A stretch of 64,000 nt of DNA from Flexibacter flexilis DSM 6793. GTDB taxonomy: Bacteria > Bacteroidota > Bacteroidia > Cytophagales > Flexibacteraceae. The translations under genes and the position numbers were made by a program. Position 1 is the first letter of the stretch. Each line of letters opens with the position of its first letter. Location: NCBI RefSeq assembly GCF_900112255.1, contig NZ_FOLE01000011.1, positions 96,988-160,987 on the forward strand, written 5' to 3'. The notes beneath the pieces were generated by a model that saw only the letters and a list, made by a program, of their open reading frames with translations, had not been told where the DNA came from and made no database searches. Shown in pieces: positions 32,506 through 41,755 of the stretch.

Positions 32506-33672
32506 TTAGCTATTCCAGCTCATCGGATAGTTTTCGTCCACGAAAGTAAGGGCTTCTTGCGTCACCCAAAGCGGTTTGAAAGTATCAATCATAACGGCCA
32601 GTTCGATGGTTTCTTTTTTGCCGATGCTGGCTTCTATCGTGCCAGGGTGCGGCCCATGCGGCAACCCGCCAGGGTGCAACGTAAACGAAGCTCTTTCCAC
32701 GCCTTTGCGGCTCATAAAATTGCCTTCCACGTAATACAAAACCTCGTCGGAATCTATATTGGAGTGGTTGTAAGGCGCAGGAATGGCCAACGGGTGATAA
32801 TCGAAGAGACGCGGCACAAACGAACAAATCACAAATTGCGCAGCCTGAAACATTTGGTGTACTGGCGGCGGCTGATGAATGCGGCCTGTAATTGGTTCAA
32901 AATCGTGAATAGAAATGCAATACGGATACAAAAATCCGTCCCAACCCACGACATCCAGCGGGCTATGTTCGTAAACGTATTGGTGCAAAAAGCCTTGTTT
33001 TTTGATTTTAACCAAATACTCCCCTTTTTCGGTTTCTGTTACCAATTCCGCTGGCGGACGAATGTCGCGTTCGCAATACGGCGAATGCTCCAATAGCTGC
33101 CCCAACTCGTTGCGGTAGCGGCTTACCGTCTCGATGGGACTGGCCGACTCCACTACCAACAAACGCACGGGTTGCGGATTTTCGTCAAATTCCATTTTGT
33201 AAATGGTCGTGCGCGGAATAACAATGTAGTCGCCTGCTTCAAAACGCAACTTGCCGAACTGCGAATACAAATAACCTGCGCCATCGTGCACAAAAATCAA
33301 CTCGTCGGCTTCGCCATTTTTGTAGAAATAGTCCATTGTCCGAACCGACGGATTGCAAATGTTAATGGTTACGTCGTTGTTCATGAGCATCGGCAAACGC
33401 GCTTGCAGAAAATCCGAGCCAGTTTCTTTGGCCAAACAGGTTTTGAGGTGAATGGGCTGCAAAGGAAAATCTTTGATTGGTGTGGTAGTCCAAGCCACAG
33501 GCTTTTCGATACGCTTGATTTTGGTTGGCGCGTACACGTGGTAGAGGTTGGAGTAAATCCCCGAAAAACCCAAAGAACTCACCAATTCTTCTTGGTACAA
33601 GCTGCCGTCGGGTTGCCTAAACTGAATGTGGCGTTTGTGAGGCACTTGGCCGAGTTTGTAATAATAACACAT
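32506..33672 (-). CDS. hmgA: Homogentisate 1,2-dioxygenase
   Basis: This 388-residue enzyme opens the ring of homogentisate to maleylacetoacetate in tyrosine and phenylalanine breakdown, using Fe(II). The cupin motifs are recognisable: FVHDGAGYLYSQFGKL in the N-terminal domain, then YNHSNIDSDEVLYYVEG with the iron-binding His and acidic residue, and LHPGGLPHGPHPG, which holds the last His ligand. It is shorter than the roughly 430-residue proteobacterial form, as is usual in this phylum. Related pathway genes (hpd, fahA) are not in the window. An exact -7 box TATGTTTG lies on the minus strand at 33757-33750, without a clear -33 partner. Confidence 0.93.
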   Translation of the reverse strand: MCYYYKLGQVPHKRHIQFRQPDGSLYQEELVSSLGFSGIYSNLYHVYAPTKIKRIEKPVAWTTTPIKDFPLQPIHLKTCLAKETGSDFLQARLPMLMNNDVTINICNPSVRTMDYFYKNGEADELIFVHDGAGYLYSQFGKLRFEAGDYIVIPRTTIYKMEFDENPQPVRLLVVESASPIETVSRYRNELGQLLEHSPYCERDIRPPAELVTETEKGEYLVKIKKQGFLHQYVYEHSPLDVVGWDGFLYPYCISIHDFEPITGRIHQPPPVHQMFQAAQFVICSFVPRLFDYHPLAIPAPYNHSNIDSDEVLYYVEGNFMSRKGVERASFTLHPGGLPHGPHPGTIEASIGKKETIELAVMIDTFKPLWVTQEALTFVDENYPMSWNS

Positions 33673-33904
33673 GGTTGTTGTATAAGTTGGTGTATATGAG
33701 ATTGTTATTTAGTAAAAAGATTGCAACGCAGCCTTTGGCAGGCTCACGACAAACATACATATTTTGGGCGGATTCTGGAAAAGTACACTAAACTATAAGT
33801 TGAAAGATGTAAAAAATAGCCATTAGCAACCCCATACATTGAAATATTGGGTTTATCAGCTCGCGGCATTTGTGTTAAAAATAAAAAATGGAGAAATTTA
33901 GCCC

Positions 33905-34813
33905 ATGACTACGCAAGAAAAATATATAAATCCTTTTACGGATTTTGGTTTTAAGAAATTATTTGGTTCTGAACCGAATAAAAACTTGTTAATGAGCTTT
34001 TTAAATGAAATATTGAAACTCAATATCGTAGAGCTTACTTACAAGAAAACCGAACATTTGGGCGCGTCGGATTTGGATAGAAAAGTTATTTTTGATTTGT
34101 ATTGTCAAAATGAGGCAGGCGAAAGATTCATCGTGGAGCTGCAAAAAGCGCGGCAAAGTTTCTTTAAAGACCGTTCTATTTTTTACGCTACTTTCCCGAT
34201 ACAAGAACAAGCGGAAAAAGGCGATTGGAACTATGAACTAAATGCGGTTTATACGGTCGCAATTCTTGATTTTTGTTTTGATGACGAATATAAAAATGAT
34301 TTGAAAGTGAGTGTCAAGCTCATGGACGAACACAAGAAGCGTGTTTTTTACGACAAACTTACGTTTTTGTATTTGCAAATGCCCAACTTCCAAAAATCCG
34401 AAAATGAACTGGAAACACTGGAAGACAAGTGGTTATATTTGATTCGGAATTTACACAAACTCCAAAACCGCCCTGCGCGATTGCAAGAACGCGTCTTTGC
34501 GCAAGCCTTCGAAACGGCGGAATTGGCGAAACTGGACGCAACCGAGCGCACTGCCTACGAGGACAGCTTGAAATATTACCGCGATGTCAAAAACTCACTG
34601 GACACCGCCAAAGAAGAAGGACGCGAGGAAGGCCGAGAAGAAGGCATTGAAATTGGGAAGGAAATAGGGATTGAGATTGGTGCAGAAAGAACCAAAATAC
34701 AAGGCCTTCTAAAGGCTTTGGAACGTGGGAAATTAACGATTGAGGAAATTGCCGAAGATTTCGATGTACCTATTGTATTTGTATTGAAAATCAAAAACAA
34801 GGAGATTGATTAA
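33905..34813 (+). CDS. Rpn family recombination-promoting nuclease (PD-(D/E)XK)
   Basis: The 302-residue protein starts with the family signature YINPFTDFGFKKLFGSEPNK. Its nuclease core shows Asp64 in FDLYCQ and the ExQ pair Glu78/Gln80 in VELQKA, the PD-(D/E)XK catalytic residues. The C-terminal 60 residues hold a run of short charged repeats (REEGREEG then IEIGKEIGIEIG) that looks like a coiled or heptad-free repeat helix, followed by LTIEEIAEDFDVP, a helix-turn-helix-like end. Rpn proteins are DNA endonucleases linked to RecA-independent recombination and have also been called putative transposases. No transposon ends are seen around it. It stands alone. Confidence 0.9.
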   Translation: MTTQEKYINPFTDFGFKKLFGSEPNKNLLMSFLNEILKLNIVELTYKKTEHLGASDLDRKVIFDLYCQNEAGERFIVELQKARQSFFKDRSIFYATFPIQEQAEKGDWNYELNAVYTVAILDFCFDDEYKNDLKVSVKLMDEHKKRVFYDKLTFLYLQMPNFQKSENELETLEDKWLYLIRNLHKLQNRPARLQERVFAQAFETAELAKLDATERTAYEDSLKYYRDVKNSLDTAKEEGREEGREEGIEIGKEIGIEIGAERTKIQGLLKALERGKLTIEEIAEDFDVPIVFVLKIKNKEID

Positions 34814-34853
34814 TAACAAAACGGCAAGTAAAGGCCATTCTTCAATAAAAAAT

Positions 34854-34893
34854 CCAAAAGCCATCGCGCTAATGCAGAAGCGATGGCTTTTGG
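34854..34893. terminator. Bidirectional terminator after rpn
   Basis: CCAAAAGCCATCGC (34854-34867) pairs with GCGATGGCTTTTGG (34880-34893), 14 bp perfect. It ends both the rpn gene and the convergent 122-residue orphan. Confidence 0.83.
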
Positions 34894-34900
34894 CAATATT

Positions 34901-35269
34901 TTAATCTTCTGGGTACGGGATAAAAACAATGTTTGTAAAATCCGCATCCACTACAAACAGACAGCAAAACTCGTCGGGGTCTTTGTAGGCCGCTTTGAAC
35001 GCGTCCAGCCCGTCGGCAGCCACAAGGCCGCGTTGTTCAAAATCTTCCAAATACGAAATATAATAATCCCAACGGGTTTTGGCTTCGTTTGCGCCCAACA
35101 GCAAGGCCCCTACGCTAATGCGCGTTTGGCTAATGGGAAAAATCGGAAAATCCGAGATGCCACGTCGGCGCAACTGATACGACGCTTCTTTGATGGTGTC
35201 GGCTATTTTTACAAAATCCGAAGAAATTGTTCCCAAATATTTGCCGTTTAATTCTGGATCGTTGTGCAT
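34901..35269 (-). CDS. Conserved 122-residue orphan next to a rhomboid protease
   Basis: I do not recognise this small, soluble, slightly acidic protein. It has no signal peptide or membrane segment. Notable stretches are IKEASYQLRRRGISDFPIFPIS near the start and FCCLFVVDADFTNIVFIPYPED at the end, where a Cys pair and hydrophobic strand suggest a compact alpha/beta fold. It lies 36 bases downstream of a rhomboid protease gene on the same strand and shares its terminator with the convergent rpn gene. Co-transcription with the rhomboid is likely; a functional link is only a guess. Confidence 0.8.
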   Translation of the reverse strand: MHNDPELNGKYLGTISSDFVKIADTIKEASYQLRRRGISDFPIFPISQTRISVGALLLGANEAKTRWDYYISYLEDFEQRGLVAADGLDAFKAAYKDPDEFCCLFVVDADFTNIVFIPYPED

Positions 35270-35305
35270 AAACAGTTTATTTTGAGACTTTTATACAAAA
35301 ATAAA

Positions 35306-35923
35306 TTAAAATCGCCAAGCAAGAATTTGTTGTACAAAATTGGTAGCAGCTCCTTGCACGGTGAGCAGCGCGAAAATCGCTCCGAAAGCCGAGCCGTAAA
35401 AGTGCGCATCGTGGTTGATGCCTTGTCCGTAGCTTTGGCGCGACATATAACTACAATACCACAAGTACAAACCCGCAAAAATAAACCCTGGGATTGGCAA
35501 CAAAAGCATGATGTAAAGTGGCATGGTTGGCGCAAAAACAATGCCCGCAAACACTACCGCCGACACGCCACCCGACGCACCCAACGACTCATAACCCGAA
35601 TCGTTTTTGTGTTTGAAATAAGTTGGCAAATCTGCCACCACAATGCCCAACAAATACAAAATTCCAAACATCAGGCCGCCATTGTAACCCGCCGCCGAAT
35701 AGATTTGCTCAATATATTCACCAAAAGAATACAGCGTGAGCATATTAAAAAACAGGTGCATATAGTCCTGATGAATAAAGCCCGACATAATGAAACGTTC
35801 ATATTCGCGGTGGCGCGTAATGCGCACGGGATTCATCGTCCAGCGGCTCAATTGGCTTGGATTGTTCCACGCATAGAAACTAACCCCTACGGTCAGCAAA
35901 ACAATAATGATGGTTGCACTCAT
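35306..35923 (-). CDS. Rhomboid intramembrane serine protease
   Basis: The 205-residue membrane protein has six or so hydrophobic segments. The rhomboid active site is present: Asn60 in HLFFNML (oxyanion), Ser117 in the GASGG motif, and a His in NHDAHFYGSAFGA (His174 fits the catalytic spacing best). Rhomboids cleave within the membrane near the substrate's transmembrane start. It is a compact bacterial form without an extra domain. The substrate is unknown. It is first in a two-gene unit with the 122-residue orphan. Confidence 0.92.
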   Translation of the reverse strand: MSATIIIVLLTVGVSFYAWNNPSQLSRWTMNPVRITRHREYERFIMSGFIHQDYMHLFFNMLTLYSFGEYIEQIYSAAGYNGGLMFGILYLLGIVVADLPTYFKHKNDSGYESLGASGGVSAVVFAGIVFAPTMPLYIMLLLPIPGFIFAGLYLWYCSYMSRQSYGQGINHDAHFYGSAFGAIFALLTVQGAATNFVQQILAWRF

Positions 35924-36035
35924 TTTTTTATGTAAGATAGTCAGAATATCAGAACAAAGATTTCCCGAAAAAAATCCCTGCTCCGCTTTGCTGGCGCAAA
36001 ACTATAAAAAAACATAGGTTTTGCCTGCAAACTCT

Positions 36036-36067
36036 TTGCAATTCTACGCATCATTGTTTTATATTTG
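36036..36067 (+). promoter_or_regulatory. Candidate promoter of the small lipoprotein gene
   Basis: TTG (36036-36038), a 21-base spacer and an exact TATATTTG -7 box (36060-36067). The leader to the ATG at 36125 is about 50 bases. Confidence 0.5.
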
Positions 36068-36124
36068 CTCTGATATGAATATCTGAAAAGTTCCCTTAAT
36101 TTTCTATTATTGCCCTGTTACTGT

Positions 36125-36556
36125 ATGAAACGTTCTGCTTTATTTAGTTTGTCGGTTGGCTTGCTTTGGTTGGCGGCCTGTGGTGCGAAAAAAGAACCTA
36201 AAAGTCCTGAACAATCTCGCGCCGAAGACTCGGTTTTGAGTTATGCTAAGTCGCATTATCAGAACGTTTTACATAAAAGTTCGCGTGATTCTATCCGTTT
36301 TTCAAAACTAAAGAAAATGGAAGGATACCGCAATGGGCTAAAAGCACCGACCGAATATTTGGTTTATTATTTGGCCGATGTGGTGGACACAAACCTTGTG
36401 TTCGATATGGAAACAGGCGTAATCAAAGAAAAACAAACCACCCGCCGCCCCGACGTAAAAATTGAGGTTTGGCTTGACAGTGCCTTCAAAGTGCGCGAAT
36501 ACAAAATTCCTGCACCTGTTGCGCCTGCTACTCCTTCGGCCAATCCGCAAGAATAA
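36125..36556 (+). CDS. Small hypothetical lipoprotein (143 aa)
   Basis: The protein has a lipoprotein signal with a clear lipobox (LLWLAAC at about 13-19) and a polar mature part of about 120 residues. No family is recognised. The mature part starts with a charged helix (SPEQSRAEDSVLSYAKSHYQ), and includes LVYYLADVVDTNLVFDMETGVIKE, which may be a small beta-sheet domain. It ends in a Pro/Ala-rich tail. The ATG at 36125 is chosen because it starts the signal peptide; a frame five codons longer is open. It is expected in the outer membrane or periplasm. Confidence 0.75.
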   Translation: MKRSALFSLSVGLLWLAACGAKKEPKSPEQSRAEDSVLSYAKSHYQNVLHKSSRDSIRFSKLKKMEGYRNGLKAPTEYLVYYLADVVDTNLVFDMETGVIKEKQTTRRPDVKIEVWLDSAFKVREYKIPAPVAPATPSANPQE

Positions 36557-36585
36557 CATTACATGATTTGTTTTTTGAAAATAGA

Positions 36586-36620
36586 CAAACCTGTCAGGAT
36601 TCATAACCCTGACAGGTTTG
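36586..36620. terminator. Terminator-like hairpin after the small lipoprotein gene
   Basis: CAAACCTGTCAGG (36586-36598) pairs perfectly with CCTGACAGGTTTG (36608-36620), 13 bp. The T run after it is weak (TTGTTAT). Confidence 0.75.
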
Positions 36621-36709
36621 TTGTTATATGGGCGGTTAAACTTGGAGAAAATAGATATTATTGATAGGTTTGTCCTTATCATTTGTATCTTAATTTTTTT
36701 GATTTTCCG

Positions 36710-37186
36710 ATGACTTTAAAAGAAAAAATAAAAATCTTCTTGACCGACGTGGACGGCGTAATGACCGATGCGGGAATGTACTACACCGAGTCGGGCGACG
36801 AGCTGAAAAAGTTTAACACTCACGACGGCATGGGGCTGAAACTCATTCAGGCCACAGGCGTAAAAACGGGTATTATTACTTCCGAAAATACCAAAATCGT
36901 GGAACGCCGCGCCGCCAAACTCAAGATAGATTATTTGTATCAAGGCACTTACACGAAACTACAAGCCGCCAAAGAAATTTGTGAAAAAGAAGGCTTCACG
37001 CTCGACCAAGTGGCCTACATCGGCGACGACGTGAACTGTTTTGAGCTATTGAGCAACGTAGGTTTGGCCGCTTGCCCAGCCAACGCATTGCCCAAAATCA
37101 AAGCCATTCCAAACATTATTTTGTTGGAGAAAAAAGGCGGCGATGGCGCAGTTCGTGAGTTTATCGAAATGATTATGAATAACTAA
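36710..37186 (+). CDS. kdsC: KdsC-type HAD phosphatase (3-deoxy-D-manno-octulosonate 8-phosphate phosphatase-like)
   Basis: The 158-residue protein is a minimal class C0 HAD phosphatase without a cap. The nucleophile motif is FLTDVDGVMTDAG (Asp13, Asp15), followed by ITSENTKIVERRA and the metal-binding IGDDVNCFELL. It fits KdsC, which removes phosphate from KDO-8-phosphate for lipopolysaccharide; the same group includes enzymes acting on nonulosonate 9-phosphates. The start at 36710 (MTLKEKIK) is chosen, as the longer frame from 36683 adds nine codons without resemblance. It is alone, 20 kb from the CMP-sugar operon. Confidence 0.85.
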   Translation: MTLKEKIKIFLTDVDGVMTDAGMYYTESGDELKKFNTHDGMGLKLIQATGVKTGIITSENTKIVERRAAKLKIDYLYQGTYTKLQAAKEICEKEGFTLDQVAYIGDDVNCFELLSNVGLAACPANALPKIKAIPNIILLEKKGGDGAVREFIEMIMNN

Positions 37187-37205
37187 TTTTTAGTTTTGTA
37201 TTATG

Positions 37206-37246
37206 CCCAAACTCCTGTAAATCAACGTGCAAGAGTTTGGGATTTT
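37206..37246 (+). terminator. Terminator after the KdsC-like gene
   Basis: CCCAAACTC (37206-37214) pairs with GAGTTTGGG (37233-37241), followed by ATTTTTG. Confidence 0.75.
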
Positions 37247-37298
37247 TGTTTTGAATAAAACCAAACCACAATTGCGGCAGATTGCTTAATTTCGCAAC

Positions 37299-38459
37299 AT
37301 GGGATTTTCGTTGTTTGCTTGTGCGGTGTTATTGGCTTATTGTGTGGCGTTGTGGTGGTTGCGGAAACACTGGAACGCGGCTTTACACGAAAGTACGCGT
37401 ATTTTGCAAATGCCTGCTCCGTCGTTTTTTTCAGAAAACAAACCTTTTATTTCGGTAATTATTGCTGTGCGCAACGAGGCTGCCAATCTTCCGAAACTTT
37501 TGCAATCACTTGATAGTCAGATGCTAAAACCGTCATTGTTCGAAGTCATTTTCATAGACGACGACTCAGACGACCATACCGCCTCAATCCTTCAAAGCCA
37601 TGCGGCGCGTTATGCTTTGCGTTATTTTTTACTGGAAAAAACAAAAGACACAGCCCATAAAAAACGCGCTGTTGGCACAGGCATCAGCCATGCACGCGGG
37701 CAATTGATTGTTTGCACCGATGGCGATTGTCATTTTGGAGCAAATTGGTTAGCTCAATATTATACATTTCAGCAGCAAACCCAAGCTGTTTTTGTCAGTG
37801 CGCCAGTTTGTTTGGAAGCTACGCCGCCAAATCTTTTTACCCAAATGCAAGTAATTGAGTTTGCGAGCCTTATCGGGACGGGTGGCGCGAGCTTGCACGC
37901 GGGCGCGGCCAATATGTGCAACGGCGCGAATTTGGCTTATCTTAAATCCGCTTACGAGCAAGTCGGCGGCTTTGCAGGCAAAACGCATTTGGCCTCTGGC
38001 GACGATGAATTTTTGATGCACAAAATGGCGGCAGCTTTTCCCAAAAAAGTAATATTTCTTGCCCACCCCGACAGCGTCGTAAATACTGCTACCCAACCCA
38101 ATTGGCGGAGTTTTGTGGCGCAACGAAAACGTTGGGCAAGCAAATGGAGCAGCTACCAAGACTGGAAAGTAACGGGTTTGGCTATTGGTACGGCGGCGTT
38201 TCATGGGCTGGTGATAGCCTGCTGGATATGCGTTTTTATTTCCCCAAAAGAAAACTTTTTATTACTTATCTCACTCATCATCAAAGCAATAACCGAATAC
38301 GTTTTGTTAAAAAAAATCTGTACAGACACCCGCGCACATTGGAGCAATGCAGCCTTTGGCGCGTTGCAAATATTGTACAGTCCGTATGTGGTATTTTTTG
38401 GACTGTCGGCGGCTCTGCTGCCCAAAGGCTACACTTGGAAAAGCCGACAAGTACAATAA
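37299..38459 (+). CDS. Membrane-bound family 2 glycosyltransferase
   Basis: The 386-residue enzyme has one N-terminal membrane segment, a GT-A glycosyltransferase 2 domain (about 48-285) and three C-terminal hydrophobic segments. Visible motifs are FISVIIAVRNEAANL, IFIDDDSDD, the DxD-type CTDGDCHF (Asp141, Asp143), SGDDEFL and the RKRW motif in VAQRKRWASKW. Processive-like GT2 membrane enzymes of this shape transfer sugars to lipids or growing surface polymers on the inner face of the membrane. Donor and acceptor cannot be told. The gene is alone, but the nearby KdsC-like phosphatase suits a surface-glycan role. Confidence 0.9.
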   Translation: MGFSLFACAVLLAYCVALWWLRKHWNAALHESTRILQMPAPSFFSENKPFISVIIAVRNEAANLPKLLQSLDSQMLKPSLFEVIFIDDDSDDHTASILQSHAARYALRYFLLEKTKDTAHKKRAVGTGISHARGQLIVCTDGDCHFGANWLAQYYTFQQQTQAVFVSAPVCLEATPPNLFTQMQVIEFASLIGTGGASLHAGAANMCNGANLAYLKSAYEQVGGFAGKTHLASGDDEFLMHKMAAAFPKKVIFLAHPDSVVNTATQPNWRSFVAQRKRWASKWSSYQDWKVTGLAIGTAAFHGLVIACWICVFISPKENFLLLISLIIKAITEYVLLKKICTDTRAHWSNAAFGALQILYSPYVVFFGLSAALLPKGYTWKSRQVQ

Positions 38460-38600
38460 CAATATATACACTAAGAATCAAAGTAATGTGATTTTTACCT
38501 AGATATTTACTTACACCTCACAGTATTTTAAAAGAAATTTTACTATGTTTGTTTATAAACATTTAAGCCACTATGTTTTTTTATACAAAAACAACCAAAC

Positions 38601-39065
38601 ATGATGGATAGCAAATTAGTATTCATGGCAATATTGGGTTTGAGCCTACTGATGAGTAGTTGCAACCTCAAAAACAGCGACACACAAACACCAAACTGGG
38701 AAGGAGCATATTCGTTTGGCGAGTCTATGCCTTCGATGGAAAACAAGCAGGATACATGGCGTTGGCAATATGTCCTAAAAGTAAATAGTGCACCAGAATC
38801 CTCACAGTCTTACACGGTGGAGTTGGACATTAATGGCCACAAAACTGAACTTTCGCTGGACTGTATCGGAATGGCCAATGCGGATAGTTTGCAAATTATT
38901 TTTCAGGATTATCCGCCAGATGCCGAGCAAATCCAATACAACAAAGGCGATTTGTTGCTCACGCTCTACAAAAAAGATGGCAAAGTGCTGACCTACTGGC
39001 GAGGCCTTCAGCCGAATGTGGAAGAAAATTTGGTGCAAGGAAAAGCATATTTTAATCATCAATAA
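38601..39065 (+). CDS. Hypothetical lipoprotein, DUF5991-like
   Basis: The 154-residue product has a lipoprotein signal (LLMSSC, about residues 16-21) and a mature domain with a beta-rich pattern (YTVELDINGHK, LTLYKKDGKVLTYWRG). The opening WEGAYSFGES and the middle YVLKV...SYTVELDINGHKTELSLDC resemble the DUF5991 family of small Bacteroidota lipoproteins; this match is tentative. Two ATGs, at 38601 and 38604, are equally possible starts. It is alone, between the GT2 gene and a strong terminator shared with the glycosidase gene, and no function is known. Confidence 0.75.
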   Translation: MMDSKLVFMAILGLSLLMSSCNLKNSDTQTPNWEGAYSFGESMPSMENKQDTWRWQYVLKVNSAPESSQSYTVELDINGHKTELSLDCIGMANADSLQIIFQDYPPDAEQIQYNKGDLLLTLYKKDGKVLTYWRGLQPNVEENLVQGKAYFNHQ

Positions 39066-39070
39066 AACAA

Positions 39071-39111
39071 AAAACAAAGGCTACTCAGTATAAGAGTAGC
39101 CTTTGTTTTTT
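39071..39111. terminator. Bidirectional terminator after the lipoprotein and the glycosidase
   Basis: A perfect 16-bp stem: AAAACAAAGGCTACTC (39071-39086) and GAGTAGCCTTTGTTTT (39094-39109). It ends the plus lipoprotein and the minus glycoside hydrolase. Confidence 0.9.
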
Positions 39112-39124
39112 CCTGAAAATCAGA

Positions 39125-41755
39125 TTATTGTCTATACATTTTGTTGATCATGTCAGCCAAAATGCCCGTCCAGCCTGTTTGGTGGCTTGCGCCTAAGCCG
39201 TTGCCGTTGTCGCCGTTGAAATATTCATAAAACAAAATATAATCCTTGAAATGCGGGTCGGTTTGCATCTTTTCGTTGCCGTTATAGACGGGACGTTTGC
39301 CGTCGGCATTTTGTCGGAAAATATTTAACATTCGGCTGCTCAACATAATAGTAATGTCTTTGATAGTGAGCATTTTACCAGAACCTTTTGGCCATTCTAT
39401 CTTGAAATCATCACCGTAATAATCATAATATTTAAGCAACGACTCGAAAATAAGATAGTTTATCGGAAACCAAATCGGACCACGCCAATTGGAGTTGCCG
39501 CCAAACATGGCCGAATCCGATTCGCCTGGCTGATAGTCCACCGTCAGTGTATAATCGCCCAGTTTGAACTGATAGGGATTTTCTTTGTGGTAGCGCGACA
39601 AAGCCCGAATCCCGAAATCAGACAGAAACTCGGTTTCGTCGAGCATTCTTTCCAACACTTTTTGAATGCGGTATTTGTTAAGCAAAGCCAACAAACGGCG
39701 TTCGCCTTTGCCTGGTTCGGAATAACGAGACACCAAACCCGCCAATTGTGGTTTTGTTTTCAGGAAGAAATTTAACTTTTTCCTAAATTCGGGCATTTTC
39801 TCGTAGGCTTCGGACTTGAGCGTCTCGACGGCAAATAGCGGAATAAGTCCCACAATCGAACGCACTTTCAGGAGTTTAGAGCTGCCGTCGGGCATACACA
39901 ACAAATCAAAGAAAAAGTTTTCTTCCGCGTCCCAAAGGCCGCTATTGTTGTTGCCCATGTTACCGTTGATGGCGAGGGCGATATTTAAGAAATGGTCAAA
40001 AAACTTAATCGCTAAGTCCTGATACACTGTGTTATGCTCGGCCAACTCAATGGCAATGCGCAACATATTGAGCGAATACATGGCCATCCAACCTGTGCCG
40101 TCGGCTTGCTCTATGTAGCCGCCTGTGGGCAATGGGCTGCTGCGATCGAAGACCCCAATATTATCCAAGCCCAAAAAGCCACCTTCAAAAATGTTGTTGC
40201 CCGTGCTGTCTTTGCGATTGATCCACCACGTAAAATTGAGCAATAGTTTATGAAATGCTCTTTCCAGAAATGACATATCGCCTTTGCCGCCTTTGGCGCG
40301 TTTGTCCTTGCGATACACCCGAAGCACTGCCCACGCATGAACAGGCGGATTTACGTCCCCAAAATTCCACTCATAAGCAGGAATTTGGCCGTTGGGATGC
40401 ATATAATTTTCTGACAAAAACAATAAAAGTTGGTCTTTGGCAAAATCCGCATCAATCATGGCGATTGGTACGCAGTGAAAAGCCAAATCCCAAGCTGCAT
40501 ACCACGGATATTCCCATTTGTCGGGCATGGAAATAATGTCGGCGTTGTTGATGTGCTTCCAGTGGCTATTGCGCCCAAATTTGCGGTCGGGCGATACCTG
40601 AAAATTATTAGGCTCGCCTTCTATCCATTCTTTGACGTTGTAATAATAAAATTGTTTGCTCCACATCATGCCCGCAAATGCCTGACGTTGAATATTTTTC
40701 ACGTCAGCATCGGTAATGTTGCACTGGATTTTGTTGTAAAACTCGTCGGCTTCTTGCTTACGGCTCTCAAACGTTTGGGCAGCCTCTGTAAATGGATGAT
40801 CGTGGGCTTTGCGCGAAAGTCTGACTTGAAGCGTAACGGGTTCGTTGGGTTTAACATTGATTTTGTACACACCTGCCGCTTTCGTACCTCTACGTTTGGC
40901 ATTCACCGACTCACGTTTTCCTTCTACCACAAAATCATTGATACCGTCTTTGTAAAAATCACTTTTACCGCGCGGCTGCCCGTACAAACGCTCTTTATTG
41001 CTTTCGTTGTCGCAAAAAAGCAATAAAGGATAGCCGTCAAAGTAAAAATGATAATCGTCCATCGCATGATGCTCCAAGATAATAGTATCAGGTGCTGCGG
41101 CACGCATATCAGGAATTGTATTGTAATTATTCCACGACCAAGTATTTCTAAACCAGATAGTTGGCAACACAGTTAACGGAGCAGGTTTGTCCGAACGATT
41201 GTGTATGGTGGCACGAATCAAAATATCGTCCGTATCTACTTTGGCGTATTCCAGAAAAATATCGAAATACTCGTTATTGTCAAAAATACCTGTATCTAAT
41301 ATTTCAAATTCGGGTTGTTGGCGATTGCGGGCGCGGTTTTCGGCCACAAGTTGCGAGTATGGAAATGCTTGTTGAGGGTATTTATACAGCATTTTCATGT
41401 ACGAATGTGTCGGTGTGCTATCCAAATAATAGTACAATTCTTTTACATCTTCGCCATGATTTCCTTCTGGACCCGTGAGGCCGAAAAGTCGTTCTTTGAG
41501 TAATGGGTCTTTCCCGTTCCAGAAAGCAAAAGCAAAACAAATATGTTGATGTTCGTCGCAAATACCACCGATGCCTTCTTCTCCCCACCGATACGCCTTG
41601 CTGCGTGCGTGGTCGTGTGTGATAAATCCCCAAGCATTGCCATCAAAACTATAATCTTCCCGAACCGTGCCCCACTGCCTGTCGGTCAGGTAAGGGCCCC
41701 ATCTTTTCCAATGGCGTTTTTTGGATTCGTGCAATCGGGTTTCTTCTGCAGTCAT
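39125..41755 (-). CDS. Large MGH1-like glycoside hydrolase (GH63-related glucosidase)
   Basis: This 876-residue cytoplasmic-looking protein has no signal peptide. It has the features of the MGH1-like (GH63-type) glucosidase/mannosylglycerate hydrolase family: an N-terminal beta-sandwich region with the opening KRHWKRWGPYLTDRQWGTVREDYS, then an (alpha/alpha)6 barrel containing WEYPWYAAWDLAFHC, DVNPPVHAW, and GNSNWRGPIWFPINYL near the end. The last is the typical position of a catalytic acid or base region in GH63-like enzymes. The sugar substrate is not determinable from sequence. It is a single gene, terminated by the shared hairpin at 39071-39111. Confidence 0.88.
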   Translation of the reverse strand: MTAEETRLHESKKRHWKRWGPYLTDRQWGTVREDYSFDGNAWGFITHDHARSKAYRWGEEGIGGICDEHQHICFAFAFWNGKDPLLKERLFGLTGPEGNHGEDVKELYYYLDSTPTHSYMKMLYKYPQQAFPYSQLVAENRARNRQQPEFEILDTGIFDNNEYFDIFLEYAKVDTDDILIRATIHNRSDKPAPLTVLPTIWFRNTWSWNNYNTIPDMRAAAPDTIILEHHAMDDYHFYFDGYPLLLFCDNESNKERLYGQPRGKSDFYKDGINDFVVEGKRESVNAKRRGTKAAGVYKINVKPNEPVTLQVRLSRKAHDHPFTEAAQTFESRKQEADEFYNKIQCNITDADVKNIQRQAFAGMMWSKQFYYYNVKEWIEGEPNNFQVSPDRKFGRNSHWKHINNADIISMPDKWEYPWYAAWDLAFHCVPIAMIDADFAKDQLLLFLSENYMHPNGQIPAYEWNFGDVNPPVHAWAVLRVYRKDKRAKGGKGDMSFLERAFHKLLLNFTWWINRKDSTGNNIFEGGFLGLDNIGVFDRSSPLPTGGYIEQADGTGWMAMYSLNMLRIAIELAEHNTVYQDLAIKFFDHFLNIALAINGNMGNNNSGLWDAEENFFFDLLCMPDGSSKLLKVRSIVGLIPLFAVETLKSEAYEKMPEFRKKLNFFLKTKPQLAGLVSRYSEPGKGERRLLALLNKYRIQKVLERMLDETEFLSDFGIRALSRYHKENPYQFKLGDYTLTVDYQPGESDSAMFGGNSNWRGPIWFPINYLIFESLLKYYDYYGDDFKIEWPKGSGKMLTIKDITIMLSSRMLNIFRQNADGKRPVYNGNEKMQTDPHFKDYILFYEYFNGDNGNGLGASHQTGWTGILADMINKMYRQ

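Noticed and set aside
33905..34813. Rpn gene as part of a transposon
   Set aside because: No terminal inverted repeats or target duplications were seen; Rpn genes commonly stand alone.
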